Below are positions 38,101-50,100 of a stretch of 64,000 nucleotides of DNA, piece by piece; position 1 is the first letter of the stretch; each line of letters starts with the position of its first letter. The stretch comes from Acanthopleura granulata (lineage: Eukaryota; Mollusca; Polyplacophora; Chitonida; Chitonidae), in assembly GCA_016165875.1 (NCBI GenBank), contig JABBOT010000010.1:7967875-8031874 (forward strand), written 5' to 3'. Below the pieces are notes generated by a model. It was not told the DNA's origin. It made no database searches and saw only the letters and a program-made list of their open reading frames with translations. The translations under genes and the position numbers were made by a program.

Positions 38101-41100
38101 AAAAGTAATATACAGGGTGTCCCAGAAGTCACGCATCATCCTGGAAAAGCACCTTTACTGATTTCAAGAACACCTTTATTGATTTCAAAAACATCTTTTT
38201 TAATAATAATCATAACAAATGCTCAAAACTGAGCACCCTCTGCAATAAAACATGCATCTATTCTCTTCATCAAACGTCCACGCACTCTTGAGGATTTGAA
38301 GGATGCCATAACTGAGAGCCAAAAGATCACCCCTGAAACCCTCAAAAGTGTGAAAGACAGTTTGATGAAAAGAATTGATGCGTGTTTTATTGCAGAGGGT
38401 GCTCAATTTGAGCATTTGTTATGATTAGTATCAATAACGGTGTTTTTGAAATCAATAAAGGTGATTATTTTTTAAAACCAAGATTGAGCGCAACTTCTGT
38501 GACACCATGTAGAATACAGCTATAACTATTCTCTAGTGTGGAATTCTGCCGGCCTAATTTTGCCGTCTCTTTGATCGGAGGGGCTCTCCTTCATCAGTGA
38601 AGGGTCTTGGAACTGTCAGCACACGCCTGCTGTGATCAAACTCATACGGTCAGCCAGTGAATCACATGACCATTAAGGTATTGGTCCTCGGTTGTAAATC
38701 GTCATAGTATATGGTACATATATTTCACTGAAAACTTAAATATTTTCTGTAAAGTTCATTTTTAAAACCTTCCACACCAGAATTCATAACCACTTCCTGT
38801 TCTAATCCAAATTTAAAACCCACATGCACAGTCATGATCAAAAATTGATCCCCCCAAAAAATGATGAAAAACAGAAGGCAAGAAGATGAGGAATCTAAAC
38901 CCTTGTTTCCTGCGGGATTACCATGTATCCTACTGACCTAGCTTGTGTTGTGCCTCGTTCTTGAGGAAGCGTTTCTCCAGTCCCAGGTGGCATCTCTGCA
39001 GTCTGCGTCTGACTCTAGAGGGACCTTCTGTGGGGTCCAGCTGCCAGGATAGGGGAGACGACTCTGGGCAGTGCCACACAGCTCTGACAAATGACATCAC
39101 ACATGTTTAGGGGAATAAAATATATTATACAGGAGTAAACAAGGATACCGGTTCTATTGTATGCAGCTATCACAACTGTAGGACACGTGTAGCTACCTTC
39201 TGGCATAAATGCCTGAAAAATGCATCATCTTGTTCGTAAATTTAAATTCAATTTGTGAATGAACATGCAGGCAATCTAACTGTCTCAGAAAGGTGCTACA
39301 AGAATTTCTTGGTGTGTTGCTGAAACACTATCAGGCAGAAGTCTAAAAGTGAAGGTAGGAGACAGTTAATGGCTGGTAGTTTGTCCACCTCCATGTAGAA
39401 GTTAAATCCGGCCTATCATTGTTAACGTGGTTCACAAAGTTTAAGTGCTGTCCAACCTTTCGTGAGTGAGTTGTTGCACCAAATCCTGCCAGCACTTCTT
39501 CACATGTATCCTGTAACTCATCGACTGTTTGATGTGGTCAAAGAATTTCTTTCTTTCAGCATTCTGAAGCTGAGTGACCAGCTGGGTAACCTCGGAAGCA
39601 TTGGCAGATATTCTGTTAGAGATACTTTCATACTTCACCAAGATTCTGAAAACAATTATAATTGGCAGATATTCTGTTAGAGATACTTTCATACTTCATC
39701 AATATTCTGAAAACAATTATAATTGGCAGATATTCTGTTAGAGATACTTTCATACTTCATCAAGATTCTGAAAACAATCATAATAATTTACAAGACAGAT
39801 ACATGTACATCACATAACAACTTTCAAAATGATCAATGCCCCATTTCTTAAAGGTGTAATAAGTAATATTAATGCACAATAAAAATAAGAGGGTATAAAA
39901 TTTGAACCAAGATGTTTTTTACTTTCACACCTTTACAAATAAACAAATCTGGGAGGTCTGTTAAGAATAGATTTTTGTGGTAATGTCTTGCTGGAATATA
40001 AGTAAGTGTGTCTTACCTGTTTAAAGCCACGCCACGTTTTTTTGTCCAGTTCTCTTTAGCTCTTTCTGTTTCATGGTCCCAGTTTTTAGCATCCTGAAAA
40101 CCAAAAAACTGACTACTATTTTTAACCTCAAGTTTTAGCACCACCTACATGTTTCTGTAAAAACACTAAGCAGGGAAAAGACAGACGCACAAAAACCACA
40201 GACATAGCTTCAGTTCTTCTGGCTTGTTGTAGTTGTGCACCTTCATTTACCTTAGCATAACTGTCAGGTAACTTTTCATTATGAAAACCTGAAAATGATT
40301 ACAGGCGCCCTGCTCTATGTGTGATGTTTGAAGGATGAAAGCTAAGCCAAGGCCTACTCACCTGCTCCATACCTGCCCTGACCTCAAGGGAAAGAGCTCG
40401 GCTGGCTGAGGGGTCCGTGGAGGGCACCATGAACCCTGCCTGTCTCAGACTGGTCACAACCTTACACCCCTCCTCCACTTCAAACGATGTCAGTCGCTCC
40501 CGCCACCTGGTCAGGAACTCGTGCAAGTACACCCCTATCTTTGTGCCCTGTAACATAACACACAGCTGTCAGAACTCTTTATGTTCATCTACTTGATAGG
40601 GTCATATGAATTCCATGCTTATTTACTGAAGGAAAACATGAAGAAAAATACACATAACTCCCACTAGCCTTATGTGCATACTAGTTGGTATGGAAACTGT
40701 ACCTTCTAATGTTCTGCTATATGTACATGTTGTAACACAAATACTGCTTGTGGATATAAATGTCTGTTTGTGCAAAACCAACCTGCGGATGGTCGTGGGT
40801 TTCCACTGGGTACTACCTGGTTTCCTCCCACCATAATGCTGGCTGCCATCATAGAAATATTTTTGAGTGTGGCGTAAAACACCAATCAAATGAATAGATA
40901 AAATTTGTGCAAAACCATTATTTTGAAAAACATGTTTCGAAATTCCAGATTGTAGAATATGTAGAAGCCAAAGGAGTAATACTGAATTACATACAGGGGC
41001 ATGGTTACCAGTACAAACCTGTTGCTGATTGGCTATGACAAGACGAAGGACCTCTCTGAAATGTTGATCAGCAGCCAATGATGACAAGGCAAATCGTCTC

Positions 41101-44100
41101 TGTTCAAAGGTCACTTTGGGGGACAGCATGAATGTCAGCAGACGGCCAAACTGTAAAAACCAGAGGGAAGCACAGTAAGACAACATCCAGATTCCACAGA
41201 CTACAGCTTGTATCAAGTTTGAAATCACAGATATGAGAGTGTCCACGTACCTGATGATGAATCGCAATGAACATGGGAGTTCTGATGACTCTATAATTGA
41301 TTGATAAAACTATGGAAACAAATACACACCTGGGACTTAATTACATCTTTGGCATTCCACATAATCACATTCTTTTTTCTTCCAAAGAATGTCTTCTCCT
41401 GCAACAAAAATACAATAAATGACACTTTTTTAAAACAAGAAATGTTCCCCAGCCGGGACCTGAATCCCTTAAAACAGGTGTTCAATTATATGTAAAATGT
41501 TTCAAAAAATGGCAGGTAGAGAAACACAAGCTCATGAAGTGCTACATACAGAAAAATGGAGTACAGAATGACATCTGTCAAATAGCGTGAAAGCCTGGCT
41601 CCAATAAATCCCAAAATCCTCACGTAGGATTAGACATAAGTAAATATGACTTCTCTAACTTCGTCGCTCATATTTATAGACTAACGAATAGAAAATTCCA
41701 GGAAGTTTGATCGTAAACATGTTTATACAGGAAAGGATCATCATTACTTCTGAAACAACTGGTGATGCATGATTTCTGTTCTTTTTTAAAGAAATTAGTC
41801 GAAGGCTGTGTAATAATACATGTAACCCATTTGATTCAGAAATTACCAACCTCACATTTTAATGGCTCTGAAACAATGCCAACAGCGCAACTTACCAGGG
41901 TAGTGATGAGGGATCGGAACAAGAAACCAAACATAAACTTCTCAAATTCTTCCAACGGAGTTTCCTTGCTACGGTCAAAAAGCAGAGGGATTCTCTTCTC
42001 TAAGGATTCTGCCTTCTTGACCTCCAAATGATCTGAATAAACACCAGGTAAACTCATATTTTTCAGTAAAAATCCTATTTACTTTTTTTTTCAGGATGTG
42101 GATCTACAATGTGACTGAATTCCAACTACTTTGCTATCAACGATCTGGCATAATGCAATTGTCGTACATTCAGGCGAGTCTTTCAACCATAAAACAATGG
42201 TTAGAATATCCCACTGAGTATACAATGCAACTATTAGTGTTTGACTAAGAATTTCATTAATCCAAATTTTACTGAAATTCATGAACTGATTGGTCAATCA
42301 TGAAATGGTAATGTCTTATCATGGCATTTATCATATCGGGTCAGTAGAGGTCACTGAACAGAGGAGAAAATGGTTGCTTGTCATTAGCATACTGGTATAC
42401 ATGTAATCTTATATTCAATAATATAGTGTACTCAAGAATATTTCACTTATATGACAGCAGCCAACATTATGGTGGGAGGAAACCGGGCAGTACCCAGTGG
42501 ACACCCCAGGTCAACCGCAGGTTATAGGCAGACCTTATATTCAATAGAGTTTGACTCATTATTAGATTTTCCGTATGTTGTAATTTCTACACTTAAGTTT
42601 CTGAAAGCCTGAAGTTCGACACTTTAGCTATAAAGCATTAATAAATTATCTCTGGAAATAAAGATGCCTTTTTTGATAACTTATGTTAAACACCTGAAGC
42701 CAAAACATTTCAGCAGGGTTCATGCAGCAAAATACCTGGTAAATTCAATGGATTCCCAAGATCTTTTCAGATAGAATTCCATGACTTTCATTTCCAGTTC
42801 ACTGACCCTCAGTACTGAGTAGTGCTTTACATTTTTGGTGGACATTTCACCACTTGTAACTATTTTGCACTGCTGTCATGCATAGATGACACATCACTAA
42901 CAAACTGATGTCTTGCTCAGCTTAAAGGTTCAAATTTGGAAACCTAAAACCAGCAGTGTAAAATTCCATGACAAATTTCATAACTTTTAAGGTCTGAAAA
43001 TTTTCATTTTGTATTCCATGGCTATTAAAGATTTTCCAGCGTTTCATGAACTTTCTCAGGATTCTTACCGGAGAAGATGACAAGATCCATTGCCATGGTG
43101 ACGATTTTCTTCAGACGATCCAAGAGTTCTGATTGGCTGACTGAAACAAACAGCTTCTTCTTCGGGGAGAACATCTGCATGCTCCACGATGTGGTCGGAC
43201 CAGAATCTGAGATCGGAGCGGAGACTTTGGAGAGTTTTCTATCAAGGGACATAGCCCTGGAGTAATGATCAGTGGAACTGCCTCCCCCTTGACCAGGATA
43301 GCCTGTCATGCCATGCAACCCTCCCTCTTCAAACCCTGACAAGTTGCCAAGAAACACCGAATCAGAGCCTTCCATGATGAAATCTAGAACTGCGGACAAT
43401 TTTCTCCGCACAAAGCCTTCTTCTGTGGTTGTGGAAGTGGGAAAGTAGGTGCTCTTTACACTAACTGGGGGCTGTAGTTGACTGTGGCTGGCAGAAGTTT
43501 TGGCTGGATAAGGTCGGGAGTTGATATCGCCTCCATAGGCTTTGCTACCAGGGTTACTTGGCGAGGTTAAGAAGGAAGGCATCAGTAAGGATTTAAGGCC
43601 TGTGGTAAATAAGTAGAGGGAAAGCAGTGCATATGTAAGACTATATTTCATGAGGAACCAAACACAGCAGGTACATACATGTATTAGAGGGAAAAACTAC
43701 CAAACCCCAAAAGCAATCCAGCAGACCAGTAACCCGACTATCTGACAAAAAAACCAAAACAAAACGTCTCCTATTTATTGCAGAGTCTAAAAGATCTAGA
43801 TCTCAGATCTAAAAACGGCAATGGGGTGTGTTTTTAGTATAAAGCACAATGTCACATGAATTTTCTACTTCTAATCACATGAACAAACTTCTGTTGGACT
43901 TTTTATACATTCAGCACCTTCATATGTCGCTCTATACTTTACGGTCAATGATTAATAACAGTTGAGGTGACACTGATTTGGTGCTTAAAAATCCACCTTG
44001 GAATTCACTTGTCTAACTGCCCTTTATATAGTCAAAAAAGTTAAAAATGCTGTGTATTTTATGTCTGTGATGATCTCTGTGATCATGGTTATTTTGCATT

Positions 44101-47100
44101 GTCTTCCATCCTTCACATGATTACAGCTGAATGGACGGTTAATGTGGACCACCCAAGCCCGGCGACATGACTGCCAACCCTCACCATGGAGGTCCATTTT
44201 GACAACGCAACAGATTTCACATCAGAAGCAAAAGCAGTAAATCACATCACCTTTAACTGTGAGTTGCTACCGTATAAACTAAATAAAGATAACGTACATG
44301 TAATCGTACACTTTTCCAAATCATAGCATAAAACATCCTTCTCTTTCACTTCTTTGAAAGTTGATGCAAAAATATCCAAATACAAATATACAAACTTTAT
44401 TAGCTATAACATTCAAATGAGGTTTTGCTATGAATGTGTCTTAGTTTACCTGTAATATCCACACTGTTGACTCTACAAATATTACCTAAATTATAACTCC
44501 TTTGTGACATGCAATTCACTGATATATATGATTCCATTCAGCATTAACATGCCTCCAGTAACAAGATGCAAGGGATAGGATTACTAAATGCTTACTACTG
44601 AAAGGCCAGAGCAAACATTCAAGTGCACCTTCAGAAAAGTTACTCTCAGCTAATGGAATTTACAGCCATCTATGTGAATAACAAACTACAGTTTTTACTG
44701 CATGTAGGCCATATGCTGGTAATGTGATCCAATGGTGCAGATTATCATTCAGTTGTATGTATAACTTCATCAGCATAAATCTCATTCCATCCACGTTCAA
44801 GCCCACTGCACATGCTGAACAAAAGGCAATATTCCATGACCTGCCGATTAATGTTTCTTCATTCAAGCATTGGTAAAATATGGTACCGCTGCATGCAGCA
44901 AAATGAGCTACGGTAGTCAAGCAAACAATAAAGCGTTAAAAGAACAAAACATATGATTCATATGAAGTCTCATCATATTCCGTGTTTACCTCAGAAATGT
45001 GCACAAAGAAAAATGGAGAAATGTAGAAACAAATCCGTAAATGAAATCATAAATAATCATTGGACATAATGTGAACAAATTCATAAATGCAATGTATTTT
45101 TTGGAGGGGGGGTGGGTGGAGGACGGAGTGCTTGTTGTATGATGTATTTTGCCACTTTGCAAACAATAAAACACACATACACAAACACAATGGCAACATT
45201 AATTTGGCTTCGGCTAACAACTGTGATATCTTAAAAATCACATATCCCACCACAATGCTGGTTGCCATCGAAAAAGTGAAATATTCTTGATTATGGCGTA
45301 AAACACCAATCAAATAAACAAATAAATAAATACAAATCACAGAACATGTACATTTGCACATGTATATTCAGCTCACTGGCTGAATGAGAGAACAAAAAGT
45401 CTGTAATACAATGTCTGGAGGTAACCATACACGTACTGTTGAATCCCTGCGAAGTCTCCACACTATGAAAATGGCTGACAGTGTCATCTTTTCCCTCAGC
45501 TGATCTCTCTGTGAACTCCAACACTCTCTTCAGCACCTTCCACTGTAACACCTGCACATCACTGACCTCCTTGGACTCCTTCCCTGCAAACACAGATTAC
45601 TGGTCAACAGCATTATACATGCACAGTACACTGTGCGTCCAAAAGTATGGCTGGCCCCCGCTCTGCACGTAACTTTAATTACAACTCTCGAAACTAGATT
45701 AGTGGAATATCACATCATCTCCATCATTTATATATACATGTATTTTGAGGGATTTTATGGAATGGCTAATATATTGCTGTTGTGGCGCTAAGCCATACTC
45801 ATTCATTCTACATGTATTTTAATAACAACGCAGAACCTCAACGATGAGCAAATTAATTGATCTGATTAAATTACCATCATCAATTTAATGCTTTATATTT
45901 TATCATCATATCTAAGAAAGGGTCTCTGAGATTGGATTTCTAAAAGACAATACATGATAGAGACATTATTGGTTTAAAGACATACTTTCACATGTATGTT
46001 TCATGTTGTACATAATGTCTTTGAAGCCTCACAGACCAGAAGGCATACGTGTACAGCACACCTGCCTTACCATACACTGTTTTCTCTCTCTCCTCCAGTG
46101 TTTTCAGCAAAGTCATCAGATCCTCAAACTGCTGATAATGGGTAATGCCACTTGTGCTGAAATCAAACACACAAGACACTATTAATACTAACAGGGAAAC
46201 AGACAAGTAATGGCTGGGTTCAAACTTTCACAGCTTCAAAACGCCCTATTTTTATGATTACGTGACAATCCAACCTCTTTCATCATACTTGGGGTACTGC
46301 CATTATGTTTTAGTTATGTCCAAAGTAAGACACATGTGTGAAAGTAGACACTGTTCAGTGTGTGAGATAGCACATACCACCTCGCTGCTGCCCTGCTGAT
46401 ACAATTAAACACCAGACGTGCCATTAACCTACAGGATCTAAAATTTCGTCCAAGAAAGTGCATTTTTAAAAAGTGCAAATTAATGTCATGAAATATTACT
46501 TTTGGTGTTGAAACTTGTATTTTTCCAATAGGGTATCATCCTGTTTACCATAGAAACCTCTAAATACCTTCCTGAAATCAACAGAATTTTCAAAATCGCT
46601 AAAGACAAAAATTTTAGGTCATTTCGGGCACAGTGAGACCCCACCCTTGACTCACCTGAACTCCCTGAGGGCAGTCATAACAGTCAGGCTGTGGATACTG
46701 TCCACTAACAGCTGACGGTCCTCGCCACTTCTGTGGGGAAAGGGAAAATATATGAGCTTAATGTTTGACAAAGAAGAGAGTCACACACATACTACATTTG
46801 TACATTTGGACATATGCATGAAGTTGACGTGGACATATGCACTAATATTTTATGTACATGGCAACACTGATCAGATTTACAATGGTGCAAACTATGAACA
46901 AGCCTAAGAAAAATTGAGAAGTGCACACCCCTAACTCTTCCCCAAAACTGCAATCAGAAGATTTGTGATGCAACACTTTTTGTCCTTTCTCTTGTCAGGT
47001 ACCATATCATATTAACATCCTCATCCCTCAGTTTGTGTGAATTAATTAATTACTTCTTAATATGTGCTTCATAACAAGAACTGTTGACTTATATGACGGT

Positions 47101-50100
47101 TGTCAGGATCATGGATGGAGGAATATGATTATCCTGTTTAACCACATACCTTTGCCATGTCCTTGTACGTCATCAAAAAGGTTATTTCGTGCTGATTCTG
47201 AGTATGGTCTTCATTATTTTGTGACGCAATTTTTTACAGTGATTAAAACAGAAATAATGACTTAAATGGATGTAGTGGACTTTTTGGGACCATATTGAAC
47301 AGCCTGAAGCACAGGGACATCACAGATTCTTTTCAGCTTCCAAACATCCTCAGATGTATGTACAGTATTACACCTGCACCTGAGTGTACGCAATGTGGAA
47401 CAGTTATAGTATGTTTAGGAGCGAAAAAAAAACGAGTCTTTGACATCACTGCATTCAGCTTCTTCAACATGGCCTCAACACTGCATCATGTAGAACCAGA
47501 ATGTTTTTCGCATTTTATTCACTATAAAAAGAATATAAAAAAAATACCTTTGTGGAGTGCATAAAATGGTATTTTAGACGTTTGTGTACTTTATTTAAAA
47601 GGTGATCTCCTTCGGAAAACTCCTAGCAGAACCAGCCCCAACTAGATTTTCAAACACAACCTCATTCCCTCAGCTTAAGGTCACCCTGGGGGAGAAAAAT
47701 ATAGTCAACACTTCTAGACAATAGCACCATCTGCTTGTGTGAATACCACTATGGATGTTAAGCCTGATGTTGGTATAGCTCACCTTGTCTGTTATGTTGG
47801 TACAACTCACCCTGTTTGTGATGTTGGTACAACTCACCCTGTTTGTGATGTTGGTACAACTCACCCTGTTTGTGATGTTAGTATAACTCACCCTGTTTGT
47901 GATGTTGTTACAACTTGTGATGTAGGTAAAAGTGACCCTGTTTGTGATGTTGGTACAACTTAACCTGTTTGTGATGTTAGTACAACTCACCCTGTTTGTG
48001 ATGTGTGCACTGCCGCCATCAGATTACATAGTGTCTCCACGAGTCCAAAGTCTAATAGAGCTGCAGCAGCAAATGGGGAGGACTCAAAGATCTGGAAGTG
48101 GATTTCATTTGGTAAGAATTACATTTGTTCAGTTTCATTTCATTTAATTTTTGTTTTGTGCCATTTAATTGTTGTTCAAGTATATCTGACTTGGGTGATG
48201 ACAGATAAGTTGATGGATGGATGAAACTGAACAAGATTTCAAACCAGTACCTGCTGGCCGGCAAAAACTTTGATTACAATTGCTGAACTTACAACTTTTC
48301 TCAGAGAGAACTAATAACACTATCTGCTGTCACATATCAAAGAAGGGTTTGATATCAAATCTTATGTACATGACGGAAACCAATGTACATATCTTTGCAG
48401 ATTTACGGAACAAGAAAATGTTTTTTTATCTGCTATAGAACATTGACAAATCCCAACATGGTGATGCCCAGGTCAGTTGATGTTTGTGTCACTTTGCTAA
48501 CAGCCACAGCTAACACACGACCTTAACAACAGAAAGGGTGTGAACACAGTGTAACTCACCTGTGAGAGGATGTAGAGTGTGTTGTGACAGAGTGAACTGT
48601 TAGATACGGTCCTGTCCACAAGGGCCAGCAGGACAGTCAGTGCCCCCCTCTGGGTGGGCGACATGCTGCTTACTGGGGACATGTCCATCCTGCCAACATA
48701 AGGCACAGCATTATACAGGGCTTACAGGGAACTTCTCCCTACAACACCCGCAATTCTTGTTTTGCCGATGTATGATTAGTTAAAATGTAGACGTACGCCA
48801 GTCAGAGCTGCAAGACACATCTAAATAAGTTATGTAAATCACATCAAGGATTTAAATAATTTATACCCTTCAAATACAGCACAAGGGGGTAATTGTGACG
48901 TCACATGGCTAGATCAACATTATCTGCAGTAGACAAGGCTTGCAAGATTTTTGTCATCTCAGCATAATATATATATATATATATATATGTAAATATGGTT
49001 TGCTATTCAAAATTGTTACACACATATGTTAAGAAGGGTATATGAGGATTCAAACCATGGATATCAAATTTTAACCCTTTTCCTGCAGTTCACAAATTCA
49101 CCCCCGGGGTTTAAATGCTGTATACCCTTTTCAACTTATTTACTTATAATGTCCGTCCCGCCAACACACACCACAACATTACACTAACAGGCAACATGTC
49201 CATCCTGCCAATGCAGAAAAAAATAACAGGACTGCCCAACTGGCTATCACCTGTTTTAAATAGTCATGCATGCATGTACACATATTTGGTAGAGTGGTGT
49301 GTGACAGGCCAGCAGTTTGACTCACTTACCCAAGGCTGATGGCGACAGTTTGCCCACACACCATTGCAGTGGCCAGCTCTATGATCTGGGGGCTGGCTGG
49401 GTATTGCCTCAGCTGGTTACAGACTAACTTAAAGCCCTCCTTCTTGATGAAAGCCTCCTGCTGGTTGGGCTGTGCCTTCAGCAGATACACACTCAGGAGC
49501 TGCAAATATCAACATAACTTGCCTTCAGTCATATCAGCACACTCAACAGCTGCAAATGTCAACATATCATGCCTTCAGTCATAACTACACACTCAACAGC
49601 TGCAAATATCAACATAGCATGCCTTCGGTCATGTCAATACACTTACATCAATAGATTCAGCAGCTGCAAATATTAACATAGCCTGCATTCAGTCATACCA
49701 ACACAATCAGCAGCTGCAAATATCAACATGGCATGTCTTCGGTCAAGTCAACACACTCAGGAACTGCAAATATCAACATAGCATGCCTTCAGTCATGTCA
49801 ATACACTCAGGAGCTGCAAATATCAACACAGCATGCCTTCAGTCAAGACAACAGACTCAGCAGCTGCAAATATCAACATGGCATGTCTTCGGTCAAGTCA
49901 ACACACTCAGGAACTGCAAATATCAACATAGCATGCCTTCAGTCATGTCAATACACTCAGGAGCTGCAAATATCAACACAGCATGCCTTCAGTCAAGACA
50001 ACAGACTCAGCAGCTGCAAATATCAACATAGCATGCCTTCAGTCATGTCAACACACTCAGGAACTGCAAATATCAACATAGCATGCCTTCAGTCATGTCA

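Larger units (their letters stand above)
34554..39083 (-). other. LYST: LYST exons 32-36: pre-BEACH PH-like domain
   Basis: Exons 39083-38938, 36266-36161, 35484-35423, 35132-35074 and 34706-34554, about residues 1775-1949. Exon 32 has the signature [19 protein letters not shown] found at the start of this module in BEACH proteins. The PH-like fold then follows through '[18 protein letters not shown]' and '[19 protein letters not shown]' to [10 protein letters not shown]. In the family this domain packs against BEACH as one unit. Intron 32 (2.7 kb) holds a foldback mariner remnant, and intron 33 holds the 60-bp hairpin array. Confidence 0.93.
39457..43599 (-). other. LYST: LYST exons 25-31: region before the PH-BEACH module
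   Basis: Exons 43599-43069, 42032-41896, 41398-41330, 41150-41019, 40547-40362, 40093-40017 and 39645-39457, about residues 1334-1774. The large exon 25 (177 codons) is Ser/Pro/Gly-rich. The following exons match LYST closely: [11 protein letters not shown], then a helical stretch, then '[16 protein letters not shown]...[13 protein letters not shown]', which runs into AVWH in exon 32. The acceptor of exon 31 lies in a 61-bp triplication. Confidence 0.88.

Noticed and set aside
42700..43030. Possible hAT-like non-autonomous element (aattccatgac words at both sides)
   Set aside because: Two short inverted similarities only; I could not define ends or a target duplication.
47932..48147. Plus-strand frame near 48003-48115 that looked like an exon ending at a GTAAGA donor
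   Set aside because: It is antisense to LYST exon 21 (48091-47991), which fits in frame between exons 20 and 22 on the minus strand.
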